Below, in pieces: positions 15,890 to 24,276 of a stretch of DNA of 64,000 bases (positions are counted from its first letter, which is position 1; each line of letters starts with the position of its first letter). The notes under the pieces were generated by a model. That model was not told the origin of the DNA. It worked only from the letters and a program-made list of their open reading frames with translations, and searched no databases. The DNA comes from an uncultured Alphaproteobacteria bacterium. GTDB lineage: Bacteria; Pseudomonadota; Alphaproteobacteria; Rhodobacterales; Rhodobacteraceae. Position numbers and translations under genes: made by a program. The DNA is taken from contig CACKLF010000001.1 of NCBI GenBank assembly GCA_902600895.1, positions 62,001 through 126,000 on the forward strand, in the 5' to 3' direction.

Positions 15890-16030
15890 TTTTTGAACAT
15901 GTAGACCAAGTTTTATCAATCACCGCTAAACCAAAGTCAGATCAAACCTCTAGATTTCTTTTTCTAACTTTTCATCTTTCAGTCTTTTCTTTACTAAAAA
16001 AAATACATATCTCTAGAAATATTCTGACAA
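15890..16030 (-). pseudogene. Decayed C-terminal fragment of a recombinase-HTH-like protein B relative
   Basis: On the minus strand this segment aligns with the 3' half of the gene at 11982-12392. One frame gives KRLKDEKLEKEI and then a stop; a second frame gives SDFGLAVIDKTWS, matching SDFSLEVVDKTLV of protein B. Internal stops and a frameshift show it is not functional. Similarity fades out toward 16030. No N-terminal part remains. Confidence 0.6.
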
Positions 16031-16142
16031 TACTTTTTAAGCCTAAAAAAACAGTTCTTGCACACACATTTAGGTCTAAATGTCTATCTAGCGATCAAAA
16101 TTATGAATTCCAGTTATTTATCAGCTTTAATGAGTTTTAGGG

Positions 16143-16424
16143 TCAAGACCAATATTCTTTTGATATAGTTTCAATTACTTCCTGGCTTTCCAATTCAACT
16201 CCAGCATCTGCTCTTTTTTTTGTAATATCTTCACGTTTAACTAAAATCTCAAAGTTTGCAGGGTTTTGTACTTCAGTGATGTCAAATACCTTGGTTTCAT
16301 CCGAGTTTGTTCCAGCCCATAGAATTTTTATCCCAAGTTCATTTAAGTCAGGTTCAATTTCCTTGTACATTTTCAACCAGGTATCAAAACCTTTAGTTAT
16401 TTTAAAAGTCGAAAGAAATTTCAT
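16143..16424 (-). CDS. DUF3764-like small protein
   Basis: The 93-residue protein starts MKFLSTFKITKGFDTWLKMY and contains GIKILWAGTNSDETKVFDITEV, then FEILVKREDITKKRADAGVE. The layout (F-x-I-x-K-x-F-x-x-W at the N-terminus, G-I-x-x-x-x-x-G in the middle) resembles the DUF3764 family of small alpha+beta, ferredoxin-like proteins known from marine bacteria. No function is known. AGGAG lies about 7 nt upstream of the start. It is isolated, with a decayed gene on one side and a long non-coding stretch on the other. Confidence 0.5.
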   Translation of the reverse strand: MKFLSTFKITKGFDTWLKMYKEIEPDLNELGIKILWAGTNSDETKVFDITEVQNPANFEILVKREDITKKRADAGVELESQEVIETISKEYWS

Positions 16425-17323
16425 TAAGGTTCTCCTTATTAACTTTTTAGAATGTTATTTTTAACATTAATAACTATTTCATAGCTATTTTTTTAAGTCT
16501 ACCTTGAAATCATAAGAAGAAGATAGCCATAAAAAGTTCAAAGCATTTTAAAAAAAATTTGCTTTACGCAGCATATGATAAATACTTAAAATGAAATGCT
16601 ATGAAAAATGGAAGCCTTTTTTATTGTAATAATCCAACCATCAACTGCTTTTCAAAGGATCTTATCAGGTTTTTGTTTTCCTCTGAACAATCAAAAAGGA
16701 GTAGAGCTATATGCTTGTTGGGACCCATTCCAGACAACCTGATCACTTTTCGCAATTTCGTAGGATTCAAAGCATAGATATAAGAGCTTAAATATTACTC
16801 GAACCAATGTGGGCTGTTATAAAAAACACTACCTATCTGTTAAAAAAGTGTGGTTTCAAGTTCTTTTGTCCCAAAGCATAATTTTGTAAGACCTACAATA
16901 ACACACATTTGTTTGTACTGATCTTCAATTTCACCTTGGGAAAATACTGGTTATGAGAATGACATTTTAGAGAAATTAAAAGCAACAGTTTTTTGAAAGC
17001 TTCACATCTGCAACCTCTTCCAAAACTAAGAAATGAAATTTATTTTACATTTGAATAGTATGAAATTTAAGTAACTTACATAGCGTAATGCAAAAAAGAA
17101 CTTATGCAAAAATGCTAACAAGGTTGACACAGCCCAAGACTTAGAAGAGTAAGTTAAAGATAAGAGCAAAGTCTGGAAAACAAATGGTATCATGGCTAGA
17201 CAGAGTTAGAGACGATATAAAAATAAGATAAAAAAAATCTTAGAAAAATGTGAAATAAAGCATTTCACAGGTTTATTAGAAGTAAATTATTTGTAAATAT
17301 ACCAGTTTAAAAATAAGTAGAAG
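16425..17323. other. 0.9-kb stretch without recognisable gene, probably decayed
   Basis: No long open frame with sensible composition is present. On the minus strand, about 16615-16790, a frame of roughly 58 codons between stops contains LRKVIRLSGMGPNKHIALLLFDCSEENKNLI (split here: LRKVIRLSGMGPN / KHIALLLFDC / SEENKNLI) but has no clear start or known relatives. The rest is AT-rich with many stops. I take it as degraded coding DNA next to the island. Confidence 0.4.
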
Positions 17324-17734
17324 CTATTTCCTAGGGGGTGTTGTGTCAAAAGTGCTTACACCTTCAGGTATTTGATGAAAAGGTTGTTTGTCAATGCAAT
17401 ATATTGCCGTTTGAGGTTTAAACCAAGAATGATCGTCTAGGGTTCCCACTTTGACCACCAACATACCTGGTCGCGGTGGACTTTTAACACAAATATGAGT
17501 TCCACAATTAGCACAAAAATACCTAATTCTAGGTTTGTGTAAGTCTTCCCTCGCAAAAGTTTTTAACTTTCCTCTTGTAACTCTAAATTTATCTTCAGAA
17601 ATAATTATTGAAGCGTTGGGCTCACCACCTGATAAATACCGACACTCCCGGCAGTGGCAAAGAATTTGAGAATGTATTGGATCATCAAACTCGAATTCTA
17701 CCTCTTTGCAATAGCATCTGCCTTTATATATCAT
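17324..17734 (-). CDS. GFA-family (glutathione-dependent formaldehyde-activating enzyme-like) zinc protein
   Basis: The 136-residue protein has the Mss4-like GFA fold. The zinc-binding cysteines are in GRCYCKEVEF (CxC), CHCRECRYLSGG (CxCxxC) and CANCGTHIC (CxxC), all in the expected order. Gfa itself speeds the spontaneous formation of S-hydroxymethylglutathione, but most family members have unknown substrates, so I do not claim formaldehyde activity. The gene stands alone and diverges from the small protein at 17990. Confidence 0.85.
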   Translation of the reverse strand: MIYKGRCYCKEVEFEFDDPIHSQILCHCRECRYLSGGEPNASIIISEDKFRVTRGKLKTFAREDLHKPRIRYFCANCGTHICVKSPPRPGMLVVKVGTLDDHSWFKPQTAIYCIDKQPFHQIPEGVSTFDTTPPRK

Positions 17735-17989
17735 AGAATTTGTCTCACTTATTTCGTATTAATTAGTATAGATTAGACTTAAAATAATCGTTAAACGCAA
17801 CCAAAATTCTAATTTCAATTGAAAGCAACATTTTTTAGGTTTTAAAAAATAAAGTTTTTTAAAAAGCTAGGAAATAGTTTTTTATAAGAAATCAAAAGAT
17901 ATTGGCAAAGCATTTTCATGCCAGTAATAAATATAATATAAATTGAAAAAAACATCTGTTTTGGCAACTAAATTTGGGAGATAAATCTA

Positions 17990-18277
17990 ATGAATGCGAC
18001 TAATGTGGTTTCATTAACCTTTAAAAATAAAGAAGCGATGAATCAGTTTCTCACGATGTATAATAATAAAAGTCCACAATTATTTCCTGAAGCGAAAATA
18101 TTAATGATGGTTAAGATCACTGACACAAACTGTTTAGGCATTTCTGTCTACCCTGATGTCGAAAGTCGAGATAAATCTAGAAGACTTGCAGAAACTCATA
18201 TATTAGGAAAGTTGAGCGAGCTTTTTGAGGAGGATTTCAGGCTAACTGGTGAAGTAGTCGTACAGCATATTCGTTAA
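17990..18277 (+). CDS. Small hypothetical protein, possibly dimeric alpha-beta barrel
   Basis: The 95-residue protein (MNATNVVSLTFKNKEAMNQF, later ILMMVKITDTNCLGISVYPD) is not recognised with confidence. The order strand, helix, long strand pair, helix, strand (ending EVVVQHIR) suggests a ferredoxin-like or ABM-type barrel. GGGAG lies about 8 nt upstream of the start. Neighbours are small metabolic genes; there is no clear operon partner within 150 bp. Confidence 0.45.
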   Translation: MNATNVVSLTFKNKEAMNQFLTMYNNKSPQLFPEAKILMMVKITDTNCLGISVYPDVESRDKSRRLAETHILGKLSELFEEDFRLTGEVVVQHIR

Positions 18278-18426
18278 AATGGAAAGTAATTTGTTTTCGA
18301 AAGCTATTTTACGGGACAAAACTCAAAAAAAGCGTTATGGTGTGATGTCACTATGTTAGATTATAAAAGCCCATTAAAAGATGTTTCTTTATTAGTTTTT
18401 GTGTTGCTAGGGGACGATACAATATT

Positions 18427-18990
18427 GTGAAGAAAATTGTATTGATTGTCGCTTTAGAGGTTGAATTACCTCAAATAGAGTTGCCAAACTTTAAAATTGA
18501 GTATTGTGGCGTTGGAAAAATAAATGCAACACATAAGACATTAGAAGTAGTAAAGAACGACAATCCTGATTTGATCATAAACTACGGAACGGCTGGATCT
18601 TTAAGAAGAGACTTAAAAGGCTTGTATGAGGTTTCTAAATTTTTACAACGTGATATGGACGCAACTCCATTAGGTTTTAAGATTGGTGAAACACCTTTTG
18701 ATAATATTACAGAAATTGACTTTGGCAGAACTGGTTTGTCATGCAGTACTGGCGATAACTTTGTTATTTCACCACCATCATTAAAAACTGACTTAGTTGA
18801 TATGGAAGCCTATGCTATTGCCAAGGTCTGTTGGTTAAGTGGTATTGATTTTATGTGTTTTAAATATATTTCGGATGATGCAGATAGTTTTTCACCTAAT
18901 AATTGGGACAAAAATATTGGGTTTGGTAAAGAAGCTTTTAAAAAATTTATTTCTGACTTAGATTTTTTAGATCACATATTTGCCACATAG
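18427..18990 (+). CDS. 5'-methylthioadenosine/S-adenosylhomocysteine nucleosidase-like protein
   Basis: The 187-residue protein has the purine nucleoside phosphorylase/nucleosidase fold: ALEVELP near the N-terminus (Glu of the base site region), the glycine-rich NYGTAGSL, LVDMEAYAIAKV (the ribose-binding Met-Glu pair) and ISDDADSF with the catalytic Asp. It should cleave the glycosidic bond of adenosyl or related nucleosides. It is shorter than MtnN (about 230), so the exact substrate is open. The start is GTG at 18427. The VOC gene follows 10 bp after its stop and is probably cotranscribed. Confidence 0.72.
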   Translation: MKKIVLIVALEVELPQIELPNFKIEYCGVGKINATHKTLEVVKNDNPDLIINYGTAGSLRRDLKGLYEVSKFLQRDMDATPLGFKIGETPFDNITEIDFGRTGLSCSTGDNFVISPPSLKTDLVDMEAYAIAKVCWLSGIDFMCFKYISDDADSFSPNNWDKNIGFGKEAFKKFISDLDFLDHIFAT

Positions 18991-19000
18991 AGGAATTAAC

Positions 19001-19411
19001 ATGAAGGTCAATTTGCATCATATAAACTTATCAACAAATAATGTTGAAAAAATGAAAAAGTTTTACAAAAATATTTTATTTTTAGATGATATTTATGATG
19101 ATCTTCCAGAGCTCGAAAAGAAAAAGGGTTATTCCGGCAATGTTAGTTTTGTTGGAGATGGAAATATCCAGACACACATAGCGGAAAAAGATTTAGAAGT
19201 TAATTTCAAAACAGGTCACTTCATCAATCCTGTTGAAAAAGGTCATATTGCATATAGGACTGATGATTTAGATAAGTTTAAGGAGCATTTAAAGTATCAC
19301 AAAATTAGATTTGCAGATTGGGAAGAAACTGCAGTTTCCGGCTGGAAGCAGATCTTCTTTTATGATCCTGATGGTAATATTATTGAAGTTCACGAAAAAG
19401 TTTCAAAGTGA
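19001..19411 (+). CDS. VOC-superfamily (glyoxalase/dioxygenase-like) protein
   Basis: From the ATG at 19001 (GAGG about 9 nt upstream) the protein has 136 residues. The vicinal-oxygen-chelate pattern is clear: LHHINLSTNNVEKMKKFYKN at the start, GHIAYRTDDLDKFKEHL in the middle, and FFYDPDGNIIEVHEK at the end. Likely metal ligands are His in the first strand, His in GHIAY and Glu in IIEVHE. Substrates of single-domain VOC proteins vary (methylglyoxal adducts, catechols, fosfomycin), so I leave it open. It follows the nucleosidase-like gene by 10 bp. Confidence 0.75.
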   Translation: MKVNLHHINLSTNNVEKMKKFYKNILFLDDIYDDLPELEKKKGYSGNVSFVGDGNIQTHIAEKDLEVNFKTGHFINPVEKGHIAYRTDDLDKFKEHLKYHKIRFADWEETAVSGWKQIFFYDPDGNIIEVHEKVSK

Positions 19412-19493
19412 CAAAACCTACTTGAAAGGAAATTTTCATCGAAGATTCCAAGCTTATAAACTATTCTACAGCAGATTATAGTTAAAAGCTGAT

Positions 19494-19757
19494 ATGGAAT
19501 TATCATTCTATAAGTGGAGAGAAAAAAGAGATACTCTAATGCCAATGCTTAAAGCTATAGGTCTTTTGAGGTTTTCTATTTTACGAATATGGAACAAGGA
19601 TGGTATATTTAGACTTGGTTACTTATTTGAGTATAAAGACGAAGCAGCATACAAAAGCTGTCAGGAAATATGGACGAAGGAGGAAAGTGACATAAAGGCC
19701 AACTCGCCAGTCAAAAATTTTGCAAACCGTGGGGTAGTTCTTAAGGATAACTATTAG
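19494..19757 (+). CDS. Small hypothetical protein (dimeric alpha-beta barrel-like)
   Basis: The 87-residue protein contains [24 protein letters not shown] (two segments: [12 protein letters not shown] / [12 protein letters not shown]), [18 protein letters not shown], and ends [13 protein letters not shown]. The order recalls NIPSNAP/ABM-like small barrels, but I do not recognise a family. Its last 4 bp overlap the end of the convergent MFS gene. A poor ribosome binding site makes the start uncertain. Confidence 0.4.
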   Translation: MELSFYKWREKRDTLMPMLKAIGLLRFSILRIWNKDGIFRLGYLFEYKDEAAYKSCQEIWTKEESDIKANSPVKNFANRGVVLKDNY

Positions 19758-20965
19758 GATCTACTTCTTTGGGAAAAAAACATAATTGAGACGAAGATAG
19801 TGATCAGCAATAATCCTTCACATCCCATTATTATTGCAACTTGAGAAGTTGAAATATTTTTAGACATTAATTGGATATTGGCTGACCCAATTGCGCCGGT
19901 TCCAATTGCTAAAGTTAATAGACTAAAAATAGATGATCTAAGTTCTTCGGGAGCTTCCTGGTAAATAATTGTGCTTTGCATTGCTGAATATGCTGCAGTA
20001 GAAACTCCGAAAGTTACAATACCAAAAATAAATAAAACCAAAGTTTGTGCTCCAGCTGATACAATTACTCCTACCAAAAGAAGTGCTAACATTAATTTAA
20101 ACCAGAAAGTCTTATTATCTGGAGAAAAAGCTGCAATAAAAATACCGCCTATAAAGGCGCCAATGCCCTCAATTGATGTGAGAAAACCAATTCCTAGGGA
20201 TCCAATACCAAAATTTTCAACAAGCAAAATACCAATCAAAGCAACAAATGGAAGGCCAAAAATATTAAACACTGGTGTTAGTGTTAAAACAGTAAAAATA
20301 TGTTTATTTTTGAAAGACACTTTCAGGACCTTTTGCACCGTATATGCCATATTACGGTCCACAAATTGTCCATTTTTTCTGTCCTTATGTGCAAATAGTA
20401 AACAGGTTGATAGAAAATAAAGAAAACCCAACGTCAATAAGGTGTACTGGTTGCTTAGGTAGGCTAGTGTTAATCCGCCTATAACTGGTCCAATTACTCG
20501 CGTAGCATGGGTTGATAGGACATCAATAGAGATACCAGTAGGGGCGAGCCTCTCGGGCAGCCCGTCACCCAGCATTCTTCTACGGAATGAAAAATCGACA
20601 CTCCAAAGTATTCCACTTAAACAAGATATTAAAATCAAACCTGAGACGTCAGTGGAAAAATCTTGACCAATTAAAAAAGAAAAAAACATACAGGTAATGA
20701 AAATGGAGCCTGTTGAAATAATCATAATGACCTGTCCTGATACGAGTGGACCAACGAAAAAAAAAATGATTCCTGCTACGCCTACAAAAAGTAATCGACA
20801 AGTTACAAAAAGCGCAGCTAAACTAGCATCTTCAGTATATTTCCAAGCAATCAGTGAGAATGCTAAGACTTCAAACCATCTCGCGATACTGGTCAGCAGA
20901 CCTGCAATAAATAGGTCTCGAAATGTTCTAAAGTACCAAATATCTCTAATAAGATGGCAGCCCAT
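19754..20965 (-). CDS. MFS transporter (EntS-like exporter group)
   Basis: The 403-residue protein has about 11-12 hydrophobic segments spread over its full length and the length of a typical MFS permease. [25 protein letters not shown] (helix 1 region) and [24 protein letters not shown] resemble the EntS/MFS_3 group of drug or siderophore exporters; the second segment fits the central cytoplasmic region. The substrate is unknown. It lies just downstream of the cytosine deaminase gene on the same strand (13 bp gap), so it may belong to the nucleobase operon, which would be unusual for an exporter. Confidence 0.78.
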   Translation of the reverse strand: MGCHLIRDIWYFRTFRDLFIAGLLTSIARWFEVLAFSLIAWKYTEDASLAALFVTCRLLFVGVAGIIFFFVGPLVSGQVIMIISTGSIFITCMFFSFLIGQDFSTDVSGLILISCLSGILWSVDFSFRRRMLGDGLPERLAPTGISIDVLSTHATRVIGPVIGGLTLAYLSNQYTLLTLGFLYFLSTCLLFAHKDRKNGQFVDRNMAYTVQKVLKVSFKNKHIFTVLTLTPVFNIFGLPFVALIGILLVENFGIGSLGIGFLTSIEGIGAFIGGIFIAAFSPDNKTFWFKLMLALLLVGVIVSAGAQTLVLFIFGIVTFGVSTAAYSAMQSTIIYQEAPEELRSSIFSLLTLAIGTGAIGSANIQLMSKNISTSQVAIIMGCEGLLLITIFVSIMFFSQRSRS

Positions 20966-20978
20966 TTAGTTGGCAACT

Positions 20979-22241
20979 TCAAAAAATAAGATCAATAAGC
21001 TCATCTTTTCCAGTATTAACTTTATATTTGACTGGATTGGTAGAACTAATTACTCTTCCTTTTCTAATAACATAAAGTCTAGGGGGTTTGAGCCTTAACG
21101 CCTCTAAAGGGTTTTTGCACTGCAAAATAACTAAATCTCCATCACAACCTTTTTTAAGGCCATAATTATCAATGTGCATTGTCTTTGCAGGGTTTATTGT
21201 AACAGCTTTGAAACATTCCTCCATGTCTTTTACCCCAGTCATTTGGGCAACATGCAAAGCCATATGAGCAACTTCAAGCATATCGTGAGATCCCAGAGGA
21301 TACCATGGGTCCATGACACAGTCATGACCAAAAGCAACATTTAATCCAGCCTTAATTTGCTCTGGTACTCTAGTCAGGCCTCTTCTTTTTGGATATGTAT
21401 CGTGCCGTCCCTGTATAGTGATATTAATCAAGGGGTTAGGAATTATATGCAGATCTGCTTCTAAGAGTAGTTCCATCAGTTTAGAAAAGTAATAATTATC
21501 CATTGAATGCATTGAGGTAAGGTGAGAACCAGCTACGCGACCTTCAAGACCTAGGCGAGTTGTTTCAAATGCTAGTGTTTCAACATGTCTTGATAGGGGG
21601 TCGTCGCTCTCATCACAATGCATGTCTACCAAAAGGTCTTTTTTTGCAGCAAGCTCACAAAGTGTTTTTACTGAAGACGCCCCATCAAGCATAGTTCTTT
21701 CAAAATGTGGTATTCCACCAACAACTTCTACGCCCATTTTTAATGAGGTCTCAAGGTTTTTTAAACAGTTGGCTCTATACAACCCATCTTGAGGAAAAGC
21801 AACAAGTTGGATGTCCAAGAACTCTTTCATTTCATTTTTAACATCGATTAAAGCTTCAACAGCCATCAGGCTATCACCTGAAACATCTACATGGGTGCGG
21901 ATACCTAAGGTGCCTCTTGCTATTGACCATTTACATAGTTTTCTAGCTCGATTTTTAACAGCATCAGGAGTTAAATCTTTTTTTAATTCTCCCCAAAGAT
22001 TAATGCCTTCCAATAGAGTGCCACTTTCGTTAATGCGTGGTAAGCCATAGCTCAAAGTGGCATCCATATGAAAATGACAATCTATAAAAGGTGATGTCAC
22101 AAAATGCTCTTCAGCGTTAATTTCTGGTATATTAGATATTTGAATATTTTTCGATAACTCAGCAATTTTTCCATTTTTAATTAAAATATCAATTTTTTCC
22201 TGATTAAAGTCCAAGCAGTTTCTAATTACTAAATCATTCAT
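20979..22241 (-). CDS. codA: Cytosine deaminase / amidohydrolase
   Basis: The 420-residue protein is a metal-dependent amidohydrolase. Metal ligands appear as HFH in FIDCHFHMD, His in VDMHCDESDDP, His in AGSHLTSMHS and Asp in AFGHDCVMDPWYPLG, the layout of E. coli CodA, including its length. CodA deaminates cytosine to uracil for pyrimidine salvage; related enzymes act on creatinine or isoguanine. It is the fifth gene of a minus-strand run that begins with a BMP-type importer (15 bp after the last permease), which fits import of a nucleobase or nucleoside followed by deamination. Confidence 0.85.
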   Translation of the reverse strand: MNDLVIRNCLDFNQEKIDILIKNGKIAELSKNIQISNIPEINAEEHFVTSPFIDCHFHMDATLSYGLPRINESGTLLEGINLWGELKKDLTPDAVKNRARKLCKWSIARGTLGIRTHVDVSGDSLMAVEALIDVKNEMKEFLDIQLVAFPQDGLYRANCLKNLETSLKMGVEVVGGIPHFERTMLDGASSVKTLCELAAKKDLLVDMHCDESDDPLSRHVETLAFETTRLGLEGRVAGSHLTSMHSMDNYYFSKLMELLLEADLHIIPNPLINITIQGRHDTYPKRRGLTRVPEQIKAGLNVAFGHDCVMDPWYPLGSHDMLEVAHMALHVAQMTGVKDMEECFKAVTINPAKTMHIDNYGLKKGCDGDLVILQCKNPLEALRLKPPRLYVIRKGRVISSTNPVKYKVNTGKDELIDLIF

Positions 22242-22255
22242 AATTTCCTCACATA

Positions 22256-23206
22256 CTAGTGCCTCTCACCCCTTCTAAAAGGAATTAAGAGAGCTTTTGG
22301 GTATCTTGTTTTTTTTGCTGCAATAATCATAGCAATTATGCTCAAGAAAAAAGGCATCATTAGGAAGAATTGGTAAGGTACAACCGCACCCGCCAATTGT
22401 TGAGCTCGTACTTGATAGGCATCAAGACCTGCAAATAAAAGTGCTCCTAGAAGGGCCCGTTCTGGTTTCCAGGTAGCAAAAATAACAAGTGCTATCGCTA
22501 TCCAACCTCTTCCATTTACCATTCCAAAATAAAAAGCGTCGAAGGCAGACATGGTTAAATACGCTCCTCCAACTGCCATTAAAGCACTTCCTAAAATTAC
22601 TGCTACTGATCTTACAAATAAAACATCAATACCCTGTGCTTCAAGTGCCATCGGATTTTCCCCAGCCATTTTAATTGATAATCCAAAGGGAGTGGAATTT
22701 ATCAACCAAAAAATAATTATTACGGATGCAAGTGCTAAATAGGTGAAAGGTGTATGTTGAAAAAGAGCTTCGCCAAAAAAGGGAATATCTGAGAGTAAAG
22801 GTATATCAAGGGGCTGAAAAGGTTCTATCTTCGGTGGGGTGGTAGAATATGGTAAGATTAGTTTAAAAGAGAAAAAACCTAATGAAGATGCTAGCATTGT
22901 TACACCTATTCCGGTTACATGCTGAGAGGCGCCCAAATATACTGAGAAAATTGCATGTATTAATCCAAATATTGCACCTACAAAAGCGGCGGCCAGAATG
23001 CCAGAATACAGCCCAGCCCCTTGGTACACTGCCATCCAGCCAACCATAGCACCAATGGACATTATCCCTTCAATTCCAAGGTTAAGTACCCCTGAACGTT
23101 CACAAATCAATTCACCCAGAGTAGCGAAAATAAGTGGGCATGCGATTCTTATTGTTGCTGCCCAAAATCCTGCTGTAAAAAGTATTTCAATAAAGTCAAA
23201 GATCAT
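22256..23206 (-). CDS. BMP-family nucleoside ABC transporter, permease 2
   Basis: The 316-residue polytopic protein belongs to the BPD_transp_2 family. It shows FATLGELICERSGVLNLGIEGIMSIGA (split: FATLGELICERSG / VLNLGIEGIMSIGA), the cytoplasmic coupling helix GENPMALEAQGIDV, and about eight or nine membrane segments. Its pair is the permease gene just upstream, which it overlaps by 4 bp (23203-23206). Relatives (NupQ, YufQ) form the channel of nucleoside importers. Tight overlaps show one transcript with the ATPase and codA. Confidence 0.88.
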   Translation of the reverse strand: MIFDFIEILFTAGFWAATIRIACPLIFATLGELICERSGVLNLGIEGIMSIGAMVGWMAVYQGAGLYSGILAAAFVGAIFGLIHAIFSVYLGASQHVTGIGVTMLASSLGFFSFKLILPYSTTPPKIEPFQPLDIPLLSDIPFFGEALFQHTPFTYLALASVIIIFWLINSTPFGLSIKMAGENPMALEAQGIDVLFVRSVAVILGSALMAVGGAYLTMSAFDAFYFGMVNGRGWIAIALVIFATWKPERALLGALLFAGLDAYQVRAQQLAGAVVPYQFFLMMPFFLSIIAMIIAAKKTRYPKALLIPFRRGERH

Positions 23207-24276
23207 GACCTCTTTTCTCCAAACACTATTCTATACTGGATTATAACTATACTTAGAAGGACAAATAATACTGTCAGAGCCACGATAACATCTGCTAAAT
23301 AGGTTGGAACATTCATTGCTCTGCTCATAGCGTCTGCACCAACATAGATTGACGCTAAAAAGGTACCAGAGACAATAATTCCTATAGGATTGAGGTTAGC
23401 AAGCATCGCAACCGCTATACCAGCGTATCCAAAGCCTGGTGACAAATCCAAGGTTAAATAACCTTTTAAACCAGCTGTTTCTGTTACTCCAGCCATTCCT
23501 GCCATTCCACCACTCAGAAGTGCCACTATAATTATTGTCCGTATTACAGGTATACCAGCATGGTGGGACGCTGAAGGGTTTATGCCAACAGCCTTAATTT
23601 TGTATCCTAATATAGTACGGGACATTATGAGCCATATTGTTATAGCAGTGAAAATTGATATTATAAAACCAAGGTGTAATCTTGTTCTGGGTAAAATTTG
23701 AGGTAATACCCCTTCATCAATTACTGATGCTCCTTGGGGCCATCCAAGGGACATAGGGTCTTTCCAGGGACCTTCAAGGAGGTAGCCAACAAGCAGTACA
23801 ACAATAAAATTTGTTAGTAGTGTGGTAACTACTTCATCAACCTTATAATAATTACGAAGCAAGACAAGAGGGAGAAGCAGCAAACCTCCAGCGAGTGCAC
23901 CAACTAAAAACAAAAATGGTATCATCAGAAAATTTGGCAACTGTATAAGACCAGTTCCAAAAAAAGTCACAGCGAGTGCTCCAGCATAGAGTTGACCTTC
24001 AGCCCCTATATTCCAAAATTTCGCTCGAAAGGCTATGGCTGCTGCTAAGCCTGTAAGAATAATTGGTGTTGCCCTAGCTAGAGTTTCGGCAATGGCATTT
24101 TTAGAGCCAAAGGCTCCTATAAATAGTTTGTAGTATGACTCGAGAGGACTCACTCCAGCCAGTAATATTAAAACACTGGCTACAAGGAAGGAGAATATAA
24201 CAGCTCCCATAGGGGCAAAAAATGCCAACCTCCGAGATATGAAATCTCTTTGCTCCAATCTAAAATCAGCCATCAA
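23203..24276 (-). CDS. BMP-family nucleoside ABC transporter, permease 1
   Basis: The 357-residue permease has GASPL-type features of YufP/NupP: RATPIILTGLAAAIAFRAKFWNIGAEGQ (split: RATPIILTGLAAAIAF / RAKFWNIGAEGQ) near the N-terminus, and the coupling helix AVGINPSASHHAGIPV. Eight to ten membrane segments are visible. It overlaps the ATPase gene by 11 bp and the second permease by 4 bp. With these it should form the membrane channel for a nucleoside or base. Confidence 0.88.
   Translation of the reverse strand: MMADFRLEQRDFISRRLAFFAPMGAVIFSFLVASVLILLAGVSPLESYYKLFIGAFGSKNAIAETLARATPIILTGLAAAIAFRAKFWNIGAEGQLYAGALAVTFFGTGLIQLPNFLMIPFLFLVGALAGGLLLLPLVLLRNYYKVDEVVTTLLTNFIVVLLVGYLLEGPWKDPMSLGWPQGASVIDEGVLPQILPRTRLHLGFIISIFTAITIWLIMSRTILGYKIKAVGINPSASHHAGIPVIRTIIIVALLSGGMAGMAGVTETAGLKGYLTLDLSPGFGYAGIAVAMLANLNPIGIIVSGTFLASIYVGADAMSRAMNVPTYLADVIVALTVLFVLLSIVIIQYRIVFGEKRS

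Noticed and set aside
17324-17734. Formaldehyde detoxification assignment for the GFA protein
   Set aside because: The family is broad and no glutathione-dependent formaldehyde dehydrogenase is adjacent.
5434-22050. Long antisense open frames, for example opposite lepA, codA, the permeases and the enolase-superfamily gene
   Set aside because: They lie wholly inside well-supported genes on the other strand, lack ribosome binding sites and match no known protein.
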